Shown here: positions 35,786-47,318 of the stretch, one piece after another
How the letters are laid out: each line of letters opens with the position of its first letter
Numbering within the stretch: position 1 is the first letter of the stretch
Assembly: GCA_024138025.1 (NCBI GenBank)
Contig: JAMXBD010000583.1
Location: 558,001-622,000 of the forward strand
Direction: 5' to 3'
Origin: Combretum micranthum
Taxonomy: Eukaryota; Streptophyta; Magnoliopsida; Myrtales; Combretaceae
DNA length: 64,000 bases
Program-made: the position numbers and the translations under genes
The notes under the pieces: model-generated
What the model saw: only the letters and a program-made list of their open reading frames with translations
What the model was told of the DNA's origin: nothing
Database searches by the model: none

Positions 35786-36125
35786 CTATAAAGATAGTTT
35801 GTCATTTTTTTTTTTGGTTATACGACCTATACCACTAGGGAGTATTTATACTAATATTTATAATAATGAAATCGTTTACTAACGGAAATGTCCACTAACA
35901 GAAACCAACATCACTCACTAAAGATCTTGAGTAAATAAATATGATAGATAAAATATAACTGACATATCTCAATGAAAGAGAATTAATAATCATGAACTAT
36001 ATAAGTGTGTGTACATATACCAAATTATATGATGAATTGGAGGCTCAATCCCTATATTTCAACAATTGTTTTGTAATGTAATAATAATTGAAAAATCATG
36101 CCTAACCAATTATAATAATAGATAG
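35786..36125 (-). mobile_element. Copia remnant LTR, right part
   Basis: The sequence after the Athila element (CTATAAAGATAGTTTGTC...) continues the LTR interrupted at 19566. The right boundary is not certain and is placed before the Tat-type LTR start. It is AT-rich without coding content. Confidence 0.5.
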
Positions 36126-36664
36126 TGTTGATGGTCCATTCTAGACCATAAGTCCACCCAAATTGAGCCCTTTATGATAAATGAACTGGGCCAACTCAAT
36201 GGACCTAGCCCTCTTGACACATCTTATTTAACATGCAGCCCAGCACCAACCTCGATAAGTCGCTCAGACACCTCCATACCACTTGTTGCTTAGCATAAAT
36301 AGCTTAGTCGGTTTTAGCCTACAAATAATGGGAACATGGCCTTTCTCCCATGATACCCACTATGGCTTCTAACCGCCCACTCACCTACTATAGCCATAAC
36401 CACCAAGGCAGTCACTTCTAAATGCCAGCCTACCTCTTCGGAAATAGGTAATGCTATACTTGATCACTCTATTTCTTGCTTAGGGTTGATTATGATGAAC
36501 ACTAATTTAAGCATCGGAATAGCCACGCCGGGCCTATGCCCATTGTTCTACTAACTCATTTCTTATTTTACAGAAACTTTGATTAGATATGATTGAAGCC
36601 CATTCTCTCTAAGCCCAACCTCTACTAGATTCAATTAAATGACATTTGTTGTTGTCTATGGGAA
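36126..36664 (+). mobile_element. Decayed Tat-type LTR with primer-site remnant
   Basis: TGTTGATGGTCC at 36126 to AAATGACA at 36644 forms a ~519-bp LTR-like unit. Directly after it, 36647-36664 reads TGTTGTTGTCTATGGGAA where Tat-lineage elements have TGGCGCCGTCTGTGGGAA. The five mismatches include three C-to-T changes and one G-to-A. The following ATGTCACCTCC at about 36762 could be a gag start (MSPPTKSKKPSQSDLSKTNN, then stop). Nothing further of the internal domain is seen. Confidence 0.5.
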
Positions 36665-36839
36665 ATCCTTGCCCTTTAATGGAAGTTTTCCCATACTTTC
36701 CCCCTTAAAAATAGTAGTAGTAGCACCATCTCACCAGAGATAGGAACCCACCACTCTAAACAATGTCACCTCCTACCAAAAGCAAAAAACCGTCTCAAAG
36801 CGACTTATCGAAAACTAATAACACTTAATAAAAGAAGAT

Positions 36840-37700
36840 TATGCCTAATATCAATTTTTTTTAAACTTAAAGTATGAATCATGCACAACAACACATATAA
36901 ATAACAACAATAATAACGAGATAGGGAAAAGAAAGTTTGCACCATAATTTTAGCGAGGAGTTCGGTTTACCCCCTGTCTCCACAATCCACAATCAATTGT
37001 ATCCCTTAGTGGATGACTTCACCCACTTTATTCACAATAAACAATCAATTGCTCCACTAGAGCTACAATAACACAACTATCATTACTTAAGTTGAGTCTT
37101 TACAAGAAGCTTTCCATCACACTAGACTTAACTCAAGATACTTCTAATTTACTCACAACAAATTATAGTATAGTACTTTACAAGAATTGACAAAGTAAGT
37201 AACATTATACTAAGTCTCTTGCTCACAAATAACACAAATTGTAATATAAGCTTTGGAGAGTTATAATGATTTTGTATGCAAGAACTAAGCCTAATCAACC
37301 CACAAATTCTCCTTAACAACTTGCATTTTTAATCTAAGGGATGTAGCTGTTGAAGAAGTTGCAACAACTAGTTTTTTTGGCCTGTCAACTCACTGGTACA
37401 CAAGACACGGGCATGGTCAGTTTTGTTCTTCCCCCAACTTGTAGTGGCTCATTGGTACAAAAATCCAGTCATCACATAAAGAAAAATCCTACCGGTAAGC
37501 CAGTGCAATCCTAACATGTGCAGATATGCTAAAAACATGACACAAAATTCAAACATATGCTAATTTTTCAAATATTACTCATCAAACTTGTTTATCTAGT
37601 TAAGTATAACTTAACATAGTTAAGTGGTAGATTGTGCTTCCTCATCAAAACACATGTTGAACATACAATTTCAATAATCTCTTACTTTTTTATGAGGACA
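36840..37700 (-). repeat. Probable Copia (SIRE-like) LTR, copy 1
   Basis: It shares three blocks with copies at 43360-44394 and 44930-46150: an initial AACAACAATAATAACGAGATAAGG-type run, a GAGTTCGG...CTCCACAATCCAC block, and a terminal TAAGTATAACTTAACATAGTTAAG...CATCAAAACACATG block. Read on the minus strand these give a start near CATGTGTTTTGATGAGG and an end with CCGAACTCC, which resembles SIRE-type Copia LTRs. The superfamily is tentative; the three-copy relationship is visible directly. Confidence 0.5.
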
Positions 37701-38604
37701 ATCATGCACAATTAATCCCCTCTCAATTTAATAATTCCCCTTAGTTAAGCATTCGAGTTTTTGAAGAAGTTTTAGCAAATAAGATCAAAAACTTTGATGC
37801 TTAACTTAAAGGAAAACTCAAGTTACATTTAATTATTAGACACAAACACTTATACTGATACAAATATATTAATTGTGCATAACATTTCTCCGTCTATAGA
37901 CTTATCAAAAAGGTAATTATAAAACATGCCATAAAAAATAAGTACACTAGCAACATGCAAGTTCTAAATGATGTTTTAAACATGTTTGAGCAAACAAAGT
38001 CTTATAAACCAACTTATCATAAATTTTTGCAAGCTTTTTTTTGTAAAAACATAGCATGATATGATTTCTCAAAATGCACAAATTTGCCAAATATATTTTC
38101 AACCAATTTCAATGATTCATACAAGTTTATTTGCTTCATTAAGCATGAAAGAACATTGTTTATGCATTCAAGCCATAAAAACCCAATTTTAGCACAAATT
38201 TAATTCAAAAGCATGCATAAAAACCACATGCCATAAAAAATTTAATGACTAACACTTAAAACAAGTTTAAAAAGTTTATATTAGTATGTTGGAACCAAAC
38301 AAAGTCACATAAGTTCAAACATTATAAATTTGTGCACATTTTAATCATTAAAAGCATGAATTTTCCTTAAAACTATGCACAAATTTGTGCAAAAACACTT
38401 TTATTCAAATTTAAACATTCATACAAGTTTGTTTAAATCCATTAAGTATAACAAAACGTGATTCAAGCTCCAAGGATATTGAAGACCAATGTTATGCATT
38501 TAAAACTCAATTCTTGACCAAAAAGATGCTCAAATCATACACAAAATCATTTTCATCACCAAGAAAACATGATTCAAGTACATCAACACATTATATACAT
38601 AACC
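37701..38604. other. AT-rich noncoding stretch
   Basis: No open frame, paired repeat or known motif is seen. The sequence may be internal, noncoding retroelement leader belonging to the preceding LTR. Confidence 0.4.
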
Positions 38605-38792
38605 TGTTAGTAATTTTGTCCTAGGCCAATTAGTAGATATAGTCATTTTATATATACTATTGATACAGATGCATTTATATTATATTGTTTGAATGTTCAC
38701 TTTATAATAGGATCCATAAATAATTTAATTATTCTAAATGTCCCTAGATGCTTATTATTATGGGAATGATAATCAATTAAATCTAGTATGAG
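38605..38792 (+). mobile_element. Truncated Copia LTR fragment
   Basis: It starts TGTTAGTAATTTTGTCCTAGGCC and runs to AATTAAATCTAGTATGAG. It matches the first ~250 bases of the solo LTR at 12055 (TGCTAGTTATGTGCCCTAGGCC ... AATTAAGACTAGTATGA) with internal gaps. It is broken off at the start of the next LTR fragment. Confidence 0.6.
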
Positions 38793-38814
38793 TTTTTGTT
38801 TGAAAATTATAAAA

Positions 38815-41335
38815 GTATAATGGCCTAAATTTTAATTGATTCTAGCTACCACATTTTCCAAACAAAATTAAACTTATGTTTACTAGTTAAATGTATATAA
38901 TTAGGGATAAAATGAATCTTTTTGAGCTAAAATAGAATAAATAAATGATAGTTGATGTGTTTTGTTAGTTAATTTATATAAGTAAGCATAAGTTAAGTGC
39001 ATTTATAGATTTAAGAAAGAATTGGATTGAATATAAAAGCTAGATATAAAATGAAGTTAGCTAATAACCCTGGGTGCAACTTGACTAAATGAACTTGAAT
39101 GAATTAAAATGAATTAGATTGATTAAGTTTCATCAACTTGGTTAAGATTAAGTCAACATGGACTTAAGTTAATATGAATTTTAGATATAAAATGAACTTA
39201 GTTAACAAATCTAAGTCTCATTTGGCTTAAACTAATTTAGTAACTAAATGAGACTTAGGATGGTTTATGCATATCAAATGAATTAGTTAATGGACTTAAG
39301 TTATCATGATTTTTAAAATGAAATGAAATAGTAATATAACTAAAGTTAGTTAATCTAATAAACTTTTCTAAGATAAAACGAGTTAAATAATTAAGTTAAG
39401 TCAACATGAATCCTTTGAGTAAATGATTTATATATGATAGTAATAGACTAGACCTTAAGTGATAAGGAGGATGTGTTGTTTCAAGTATGAGATTGTTAAG
39501 AAATGAGTGTTTTGTATATGAATGTTTTAATGGTGTTTTTGTAATAAAAGACTATAAACAAAGAGAAAAGAAATATTTTGATAGACAATGAAGAACTATC
39601 CATATCTTAGCGAGGTGAACTTCACAGCCATGGGGTTTTCTACTTAGTGTCTGATCCAATAGAATCTTACAATGAATCCAAGTTCTTGAATAGATGTTTG
39701 CTTTTGTATTATATTCTCTTCAACAGCCTCTATCTAAATTTCTATTCTTGTTTGGATTTCATATGAAGGATGATGATGATTTGGTGCTGATGATAATGTT
39801 TTTGATGATTGGATGATTGATGGGATGGTGCTTTGATCTTCCTAGAGAATAGTTAAGACTTAGCTTAGAGGCCAGGTAGGTAACAACAATCTCTACACCT
39901 TGCTTGTGCTTGTAATCTAGTTGTATTGGAAATAATATAAATCTAATTGATTATGCATGGGGTTCAGGAATCCGTTTGCTGCTTGATGATTACATTTGAT
40001 TGATAACTCACTAAACCATAAGTGAAAACAATTGTGTGGTGTTAATTGTGATTTATATAATATTGATTGTCTGAAATTGATATGGACATCAACCAATAAG
40101 ACATAATTCTTATTTGACCTTTACATGAATTGGTTATGCATTGCATCACATCACATCATTCTTGCATTAGTCATGATTCACGTCACATATTAATATTCTG
40201 ATTCTATAGTAGTGCTTGATTGGGACCAGTAGGTTTGCATGGAGGCTACTAGTAGGGTTATCGGCTTCACGGGAAGTAATCAGGTACCGAAGGACATCGC
40301 TCGTGTAGGAGTTGGCTTTAGGAATTAATACTTAAGGAGATTCCGTGGTTCTAAGGGAAGTGGAGGGTTAGTTGACAGAGTAAATTGTTTTGATCAATGC
40401 ACAAAATAGATTCAAAAGGAAGTCCTTACTTAGTCTTGTCTAAGGAGTAATTAGAGGCCATATTTCCATAAAATGGATTTTAAAGAAAATCCCCCCTCTT
40501 TAGCTAAGTCTAAGGGGAAGTTAGAGGTTATTTTTTAATAAAAATATTCAAGATGAAATCCTCCCTCCTTGGCTATATACAAAGGACAGTTGACGGTTAT
40601 ATTTGTGGTATAAAATAAACACTTTTTGTGCTAAGAAAGATATAAGCTGAAGGCTCAAGGTTGAGTATGCACCCCTTTCCTTAGTTTATAGTTCTCCTGA
40701 GCATGAATGGCCTGTATTTAGTCCTTCAACCCCCAAGAGAGGGCGTAAATATCCATTGGTTTGGATTCTAGTCATCCAAACTATGCATATCATATGGATG
40801 AGTGTACATTACATATGTTTGTTAAATAAAAACTTGCTTGATACTTGTTTATAGTATGACCTGGTTTTTTTATCTACTGAGCTATGATTGAGCTCACCCC
40901 TACAATTTTGGTGCAGGTATAGCTGAAGCTTCAGATATGGGATAAGTCCGAGTGAAAGGAAAATTTTGAAGATATAGACGAGTTTAAAATGAGAAATAGA
41001 TAGATAGCATATTTTGTTTTGATTCTCTCTCATGTAAAATTAAGTTTAGATTATGGATTAGATTTGTGGCTTTGTAATTTAAAATTTATAAAACGTAGAT
41101 GGTTTATTCTATTTTACTATTTGGTAGGGGATACTGATTCTCTACGATTCTGGTGGAATGTAGGAAATTGGATTTCCTTTACTTATCACAAATGTAATTT
41201 CATATTAGATGTTTATAAATAATTTTTCAGGAGTCTTGCAAACTCTGACTTTCAAGACCATTCTCATATTACGGGTACACACGTGATATGATAACTTCAG
41301 GTTATCCTTTTAGGCCCATTTTTAGGGTGTGATGG
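38815..41335 (+). repeat. Divergent Tekay-like LTR (subfamily B), copy 1, truncated at 5' end
   Basis: It aligns by eye with 54180-56000, sharing TTTTCCAAACAAA, GTAATAAAA-ACTATAAACAAAGAGAAAAG, CAGCCATGG or CAGCCATAG and TGTTTGGATTTCATAT. The GAGGGCGTAAAT...CATATCATATGG block near 40740-40800 is also found in the Tekay LTRs, which supports common ancestry. The right end joins another Tekay LTR piece at about 41340. Confidence 0.6.
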
Positions 41336-41340
41336 TACCG

Positions 41341-42751
41341 ACTTATTTCGAAACTCAAATGGCTTTAAATATTGAAAATAACCTTATAAATAGATAGATC
41401 TTTTTTAGTAGGTAGAAAATGACTACTAATATGTGAAATTCCAAATTAACATGAGCAAGTTATCGTCATTTTAAGTTGGAATTTTTCATGATACGAATTT
41501 TGATGAGAATAAAACAAATAGAGTTAGAAAATTAAGTAGAACTTTTATGAAAATTCATTCTAGGTATTTCTTTTGTCTAAGTGACGAGAAATGCGAGACT
41601 CCCCTTCTAGAGGATTATTAAGACTGAGTAGATTGCAATATGGATGAGTGAGTTTTCCCTTATGATTTCATTATCTTTCTTGTGCTTGTGGATAGTTGCA
41701 CCAAATCTATAGGTACAATATAAAATGAATTTGTATAGGGTTATGAGTTTATATGTAAATGTTTTTATGTATGTGTGACAAAGGATGCTAAGCATATCGA
41801 AACCAACAAATGATTGTTTAAATACATTATTAGTATTAGATGTTGCTTATGTATGTTTGATGCTTGTTTGATCACCCTCAAGTATACTTTAATTATACTC
41901 GGCCTTAATATAAACTAAATGGACACGCATTCATCAAGTCACATAGTAGTGACTGCTACTCCTACATGAGGAATCGGGAGGGCCAAAGGTCAAGCTTGTT
42001 CTTAGGAAACTAAGGCATAGTGGGAATATATCCTAAGGATGAGCCGCGCCGATCGATCGCTATAAGCAAGAAGCTTGGGGACTAGTAGTGAAGATAGCGT
42101 AGATCTTTAGACCCAATTCTCTAACTCTCGATACGAGGGGCATAAATCCATTCTATGTATGGTTTCTGAATATCCATACATAATTGTTTGTATCATATGA
42201 TTGTTGCATAGCATGTATAGCATATGTGTGATAATTAATAAGCTTGTTTGAAATATAGTACTACTAAATCGAATATCGCACTAAGCATGTTGTAAGTTTA
42301 CACCCCCATAGATCTTTATTGAAACAAGTATATTTGTGGCTCCATTCAAGGATCGAGACGTTAAGGGGATCGTTGGTAGATTCTTGAGCTCTTATGGAAG
42401 AAGTGGGAGCATGGGATGAATTTACTTTCTTGAAATTTCTTTATGAGCAAAATATGATATGATAATATTTTGGAGATTACTAGGAAATGTATTTATGTAG
42501 ATTTGAAGACATTAGTGGGGTTATGCCCCTCAAAATTGCAATTGACCTTATTTATAATGAATAAGTATTTTTCTTGCCTTGTTATTCTAATTATTATCAA
42601 TATAAATTATGCTACTCCGATGCATTTCCTTGATTATGATGTATGCTTTATGCATAATATGGAAGTCTTTGCATGACTAAGGCAGTCATTCCTAGCTTTA
42701 ATATTGTCTACGGTAGGCTGTTACATTTAGGGTACCCTTCAAGGTGTGACA
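41341..42751 (+). repeat. 3' portion of a Tekay-type LTR
   Basis: From AATAGATAGATCTTTTTTAG (about 41390) to AAGGTGTGACA (42751) the sequence parallels 23000-24383 of the nested solo LTR. It includes the 'GAGG..CGTAAATCCATTC' block and a terminal GGGTACCC. The 5' half is missing. Small ORFs here have no domain. Confidence 0.75.
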
Positions 42752-43350
42752 GTCAACATATAAAGTTTAAGAATTTATTTTAATATTATGACAACATCAC
42801 TATGAGTACTTATGTACATGAACATAAAACTAAACTCATGAATATTAACAAGGTGATCTTAAAAATAAAAATTGACAAGGCTAAGCATCAAAAATAAAAA
42901 TACAAGTGTAACGAAAAATAGAAATATGAGAGTCTTAGGTTATGATCTAAACTCTGTGGAACTTGAAATAATCCAACCACCATGTATAATAAATAAAAAT
43001 GAAACAATATTAAATGAAATAAATTAGGAGTCTTAAATCTTAGTCAAGGCTCCTTGGGACTTGAAATGATCCAATCTCATTCACACTTGATTATGAACCA
43101 GCTTAAGACTAGAATTGACTAGTCTTATGAGCAAGTAAATAAATAAATAAATTGTATGATATAAATATTAGACTAGTCATTATGAACATAAATGAAACAA
43201 AGCTTGAGACATGTATGACATTAATGCATTTTCATCCCTAGCTTTTGAGCATCATGGGGAAATTTTCTTCAAGAATTTAACATAAATATTTACATGATCA
43301 TAATATAAAGATAGTGTGTAAGATATTTGTTCAAAAGAAAATGAAAGCAT
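42752..43350 (-). repeat. Tekay-type LTR fragment, reverse orientation, first part
   Basis: The reverse complement contains TTTATTTATTTACTTG, AAGACTAGTC and TTCTAGTCTTAAG strings in the order found at 21930-22090 of the nested solo LTR. Together with 44395-44900 it appears to be one reversed LTR split by the repeat at 43360-44394. Confidence 0.5.
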
Positions 43351-43359
43351 TAAAGCATA

Positions 43360-44394
43360 ACTAGGCTTGTTTACATACACACATGCGGAAGCGAAAGCTA
43401 CAAGGCAGGTTTCTAAATCAATTTTAAGCTCACTTATCTACCCATTATCACTTTTGGAATTATATGTCCAATTTAACAATTTCAACAATAATAGTAAAGA
43501 GATAAGGAAGGAGAAGATTACACCACAATATAATGTGGAGTTCGGCTGGTCTCCTAATCTCCACGGTCCACCATTGTGTCACTTAAGGAGGACATCACAC
43601 ATTTCATTCTACAAACAATGCCTTACAAAAAGGACTTCACAAATACCTCATCAAGAGGATTTCATACAGGTACCTCAGCACATGAGGACTTTACCTATTG
43701 CCTCAAACAAAAGACAGCTTCACTAAAACACACACAAACAAATGTGTGAGTAGTGCCTTATGATATTAGCTCACTAATCTCATTATGGTACTATTCACTA
43801 AACAAATACAAATACAAATCTTGGAGTATTTTGACATAATCTCTACAAAATAAGCTTAACTATCTTATATAAAAACACCCCAAATACTCTATTTATAAGC
43901 TTTCAAAGTAATCTTGTCGTTGCCCCTTAAAACAGTCACTATTGGTCGAATTAGAAAGTTTGTAATGGCTATATTTTGGCCTCGATAGAGTATACTAGCG
44001 AGCCAGTCCGATCAAACCCAAAGTCAAGGGCTCGATTTACTCATCGACTGCCTCTGGCCATTTTGATATTGTTTCATCTTTTGGACATAAATTTCTCATA
44101 TGAATTCCGATTGAGGTGATTTAAGATGCTACAAAAAGCTTAAAGAGATTTCTACAACTTTTGTGTTTTGAGCTTTGAATGATCCCAAAATAATTAGGGT
44201 ATAAAACGTGCTTGAAGCAACCTACAACAACAAGCACAAAACAAAAACACAAATATAGCAAAGCTCAAATATATCACAAACAAGTTTTTGCTTATTAAAT
44301 GTAACTTAACTAAGTTGTGAAGCATTTGTGCAATACGTTTTATCATCAAAATATAATTGTAATCTCCACATGGTTCAACAATATTTACCTAAAG
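43360..44394 (-). repeat. Probable Copia (SIRE-like) LTR, copy 2
   Basis: It carries the block set of copy 1: GTGGAGTTCGGCTGG near 43535, the GGTGATTTAAGATGC...TTTCTACAACTTTTGTG block near 44115, and TAAATGTAACTTAACTAAG near 44297. It lies between two parts of a reversed Tekay LTR, so it probably inserted into that LTR. The plus frame 43367-43726 is not recognised. Confidence 0.5.
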
Positions 44395-44900
44395 TGAAGT
44401 AAGAAATTATGTGTGTGGCAAAATGGAAGAGAGAGCTCGAGAAGGGGAGGGAGGGGTGTTGTTGGGAGAGAAATTTGCTTGAGAGAAAAATGAGAGAGTT
44501 AAAGTAATGTGAGAGAGATGTAAACTGTGAAAAATGAGTGTTGAGTATTTATAGAGGAAAAATGAGAGGACTAAGGTATATAAAGTAAAGAAAGAGAAAA
44601 ATGAAAATTGAGAGAGAAGAGGGGGTAGCCAATGTGATTGTCAAAGAGAGAGAGAGAGAGAGAGAAGATTAAGAAAAGTATATGTAAAGTATGATAGATT
44701 ATATATGTGTAAAAATAGGTTATGAAAGTGTTAGAATGTAAAAAAAAAAAAAAAGTGAATGATGTGAATAGTAATGAATAATAATAGATAATAATAAAGA
44801 ATAATTGAATAGTAGAATAGACCGGTAGAAAGCAAAATACTCGTATAAGTTGAAAAAGCATTAGAAAATACTTTTTTTTTAGGGAGGGGAGGTGTGGGGT
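44395..44900 (-). repeat. Tekay-type LTR fragment, reverse orientation, second part
   Basis: The reverse complement gives CTTTCTACCGGTCTATTC, then ACTATT-rich text and pyrimidine-rich CTCTCTC stretches, as at 21255-21650 of the plus-strand solo LTR. It includes a (GA)n run at about 44645-44665 and a poly-A run near 44738. The frame at 44571-44861 is low-complexity shadow. Confidence 0.55.
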
Positions 44901-44929
44901 TGGGTGTGTGAGTTGAGTATTTAACTTAA

Positions 44930-46150
44930 ATTCATAAATAAATAATTTCTCAAATAAATAATTAAATTAAGCTTTGGTAACAACTAATATAGCAGTAATA
45001 AGGTACATAAGGAAAGTAAAAGAAATAGGCAATTAGAAATCAAGCCTAGAATTAACATGGAGTTCGACTCGCTTCCTTCTCTCAACGATCCTATAATCGC
45101 CTCCAATCAGAGGACTTCTCACACTTTATTTATCTAAATCACACATGCCCGAACAGAGCAATACACCAGCTTGCAATAAAATATTTCCTTCTCTCTTAAG
45201 ATGCTCTCTTATAAATAACAAATACAAGATCAGAGCACTAAATAATTTTCTTTCTCTTTGTAGATTTTGCAAATTTATGAAGAAGAGTATAAAGATAATG
45301 AGAGAGTTTTCTGATTTGTTTGTCCACAAATAAATGCTCTTAATCACTTTTCTAGTTCTCCACTTATTCTTAGTTCAGCTGCGCTGAATCTCCTAAGAAA
45401 AGAGTATTTATATATTTCAAAAGTTCAAATGTCCGTTAGAAATAACGTCTTAAAATTGTCAAGCATTAAATGCGTGTAACAGCTCTTTCATGCCATATTG
45501 GCTCATATTTTAAACTGTCGTCTCTTAAACTTGTTGTGCCTTAAACTTATACAGTCTTAAATTTGACCCTCAATTAAGTCTATGCTTTTTTGGATTCGTC
45601 AAACCTTAGATTTGAATTGTCATGCCCTAAGCTTGTCACTTGTTAAACTTGTTGTTCTTCGGATTTAACTAGCGACCAAGGCTGTGCTTTTTTTAACTTG
45701 TCGAACCCTTATGAATGGATTTATTGAGCCCTCGATCATACTTGCAACTAAGGTTATGTTACTTTGAACTTGTTGAGCCTAAAACTTGAGCTTGTCGTGC
45801 CCTTATGAATGGACTTGTTAAGCCCTCGATCATACTTGCAACCAAGGCTGCACTTCTTTGAACTTGTTGAACCTGAAACTTGAGCTTGTTGTGCCTTTAT
45901 GAACGGACTTATCAAGCCCTCGATTATACTCATCACTAAAGCTGTGCTTAAAGAATTTGTACCTACTTATTCATGCATAATCTCCAGAGAATAACACATA
46001 TATAAAACACACATATATATTCTAGCTTGTTGTTCATCCCAATTGTTTGACTAATTAAGTGTAGTTTAACATAATCAAATAGTTGATTTTGCTACTAATT
46101 GTCTCATAAAAATTCAAATTAAACATACAAGTTCAACACAAGCTGCTATA
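44930..46150 (-). repeat. Probable Copia (SIRE-like) LTR, copy 3, with an internal tandem array
   Basis: It has the ATGGAGTTCGACTCGC block near 45058 and the final TTAAGTGTAGTTTAACATAATCAAATAG block near 46052, as in copies 1 and 2. Between them sits a 94-bp tandem array absent from the other two. Confidence 0.5.
45700..45950. repeat. 94-bp tandem repeat, about 2.7 copies
   Basis: Units start GTCGAACCCTTATGAA at 45700, GTCGTGCCCTTATGAA at 45794 and GTTGTGCCTTTATGAA at 45888, exactly 94 bp apart. Each contains AAGCCCTCGAT-ATACT and TTTGAACTTGTTGA-CCT. A degenerate earlier unit may precede at about 45600. Confidence 0.85.
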
Positions 46151-47281
46151 ATTGATATTTTTATGATTCGATAAAATGTTATCTAATATTATAATGATGA
46201 ATTAATGTTATTTGATTATTAATTGTTTGTAGGAATATTTTACGTCGATTTACATGTTGGTGGTTGAATATAAAAACCATTATCGAGAAAGGTTTAGAAA
46301 GGTTAGAGTTTTGGAACTTATATTGTTTTTGGGTATAAACCATATATTCGACTTATTCTTAGGGATTTTGTCGCTTATCTAACTTGTTTAATATTTTTGG
46401 GTCTTAGAATTTGTCTGATCGAGTCTAAGATTTCTAGGGTTAGAGTTGACTCGGTTTGAATTTAGGGTTTCAATTCTGATATTGACTCTAAGATTTGCTT
46501 ATAAGATTACCGTAAATCGTAGGGGTTTATAGTCATTTTCATTTAAAAAGATGCATCAATAAGTATCATTAGGGAGAATGAAAAATAAATATTAATTCTT
46601 TAGTACATAGGGTGCCATTAAAATATGAAATTTGGTTTGTCTTTTGCACAATCTAAATATGATTAAGAACTATATTATGAAACTTAAGTAAGATGATATT
46701 CCCATCTGTGTGTGTATTAATTATATATTTCCACTTTTTTTACATGGTACCATATAACTACATGAGAGGGGAAAAACACACACACACACACATAGGAAGG
46801 GTCAACTTGTATTTGTGCATTTTTCTCAAAAGGGCTTGAATTTTTTAACTGTGTTTTAAACTAAAGTCTATACTTTAAAGTTTTAAGTTATCTTTATTTT
46901 AAGTCTCCATCTATGCCACCTTAAATACCATTAATAATAGATGGAAAAGGCCTTTATAATGAGCAATCTTAAATACATGGTTGAAAAATCCATATCCTTA
47001 TTTAAAAAAAATGCAAAAATACTTATCATTCTCTGCAACTTTTCCCAATAATGAAATGTTGACATGAGCAAGTTATAAGCGCAACAATTTGCAATTAGTT
47101 CGACAAACAATAGCAAATATATTTTGAATCAATGCATCTTATGAAAAATTCGTACACGACACTCATTCAATAAGCTAAAGAAAAATGTGTGCAATCATTA
47201 TCTTGTACGAATGGTCCAAAAATGACAACTTAATATATAAGGTTACACTAAAGTTTCTCTCTCTATGAGGTATCACGCGCG
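46151..47281. other. AT-rich intergenic stretch
   Basis: I see no gene or paired repeat. A short (CA)n run lies near 46776-46792. The minus-strand frame at 46931-47116 has no recognised similarity. Confidence 0.45.
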
Positions 47282-47282
47282 C

Positions 47283-47314
<32 letters not shown>

Positions 47315-47318
47315 CCCC
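47282..47318. repeat. Poly-C tract
   Basis: Thirty consecutive C are followed by T and six C, preceded by CACGCGCG. It is the longest homopolymer in the window. Confidence 0.95.

Noticed and set aside
44571..44861. 96-codon minus-strand ORF that looks like a membrane protein
   Set aside because: It is low-complexity text inside a reversed Tekay LTR fragment.
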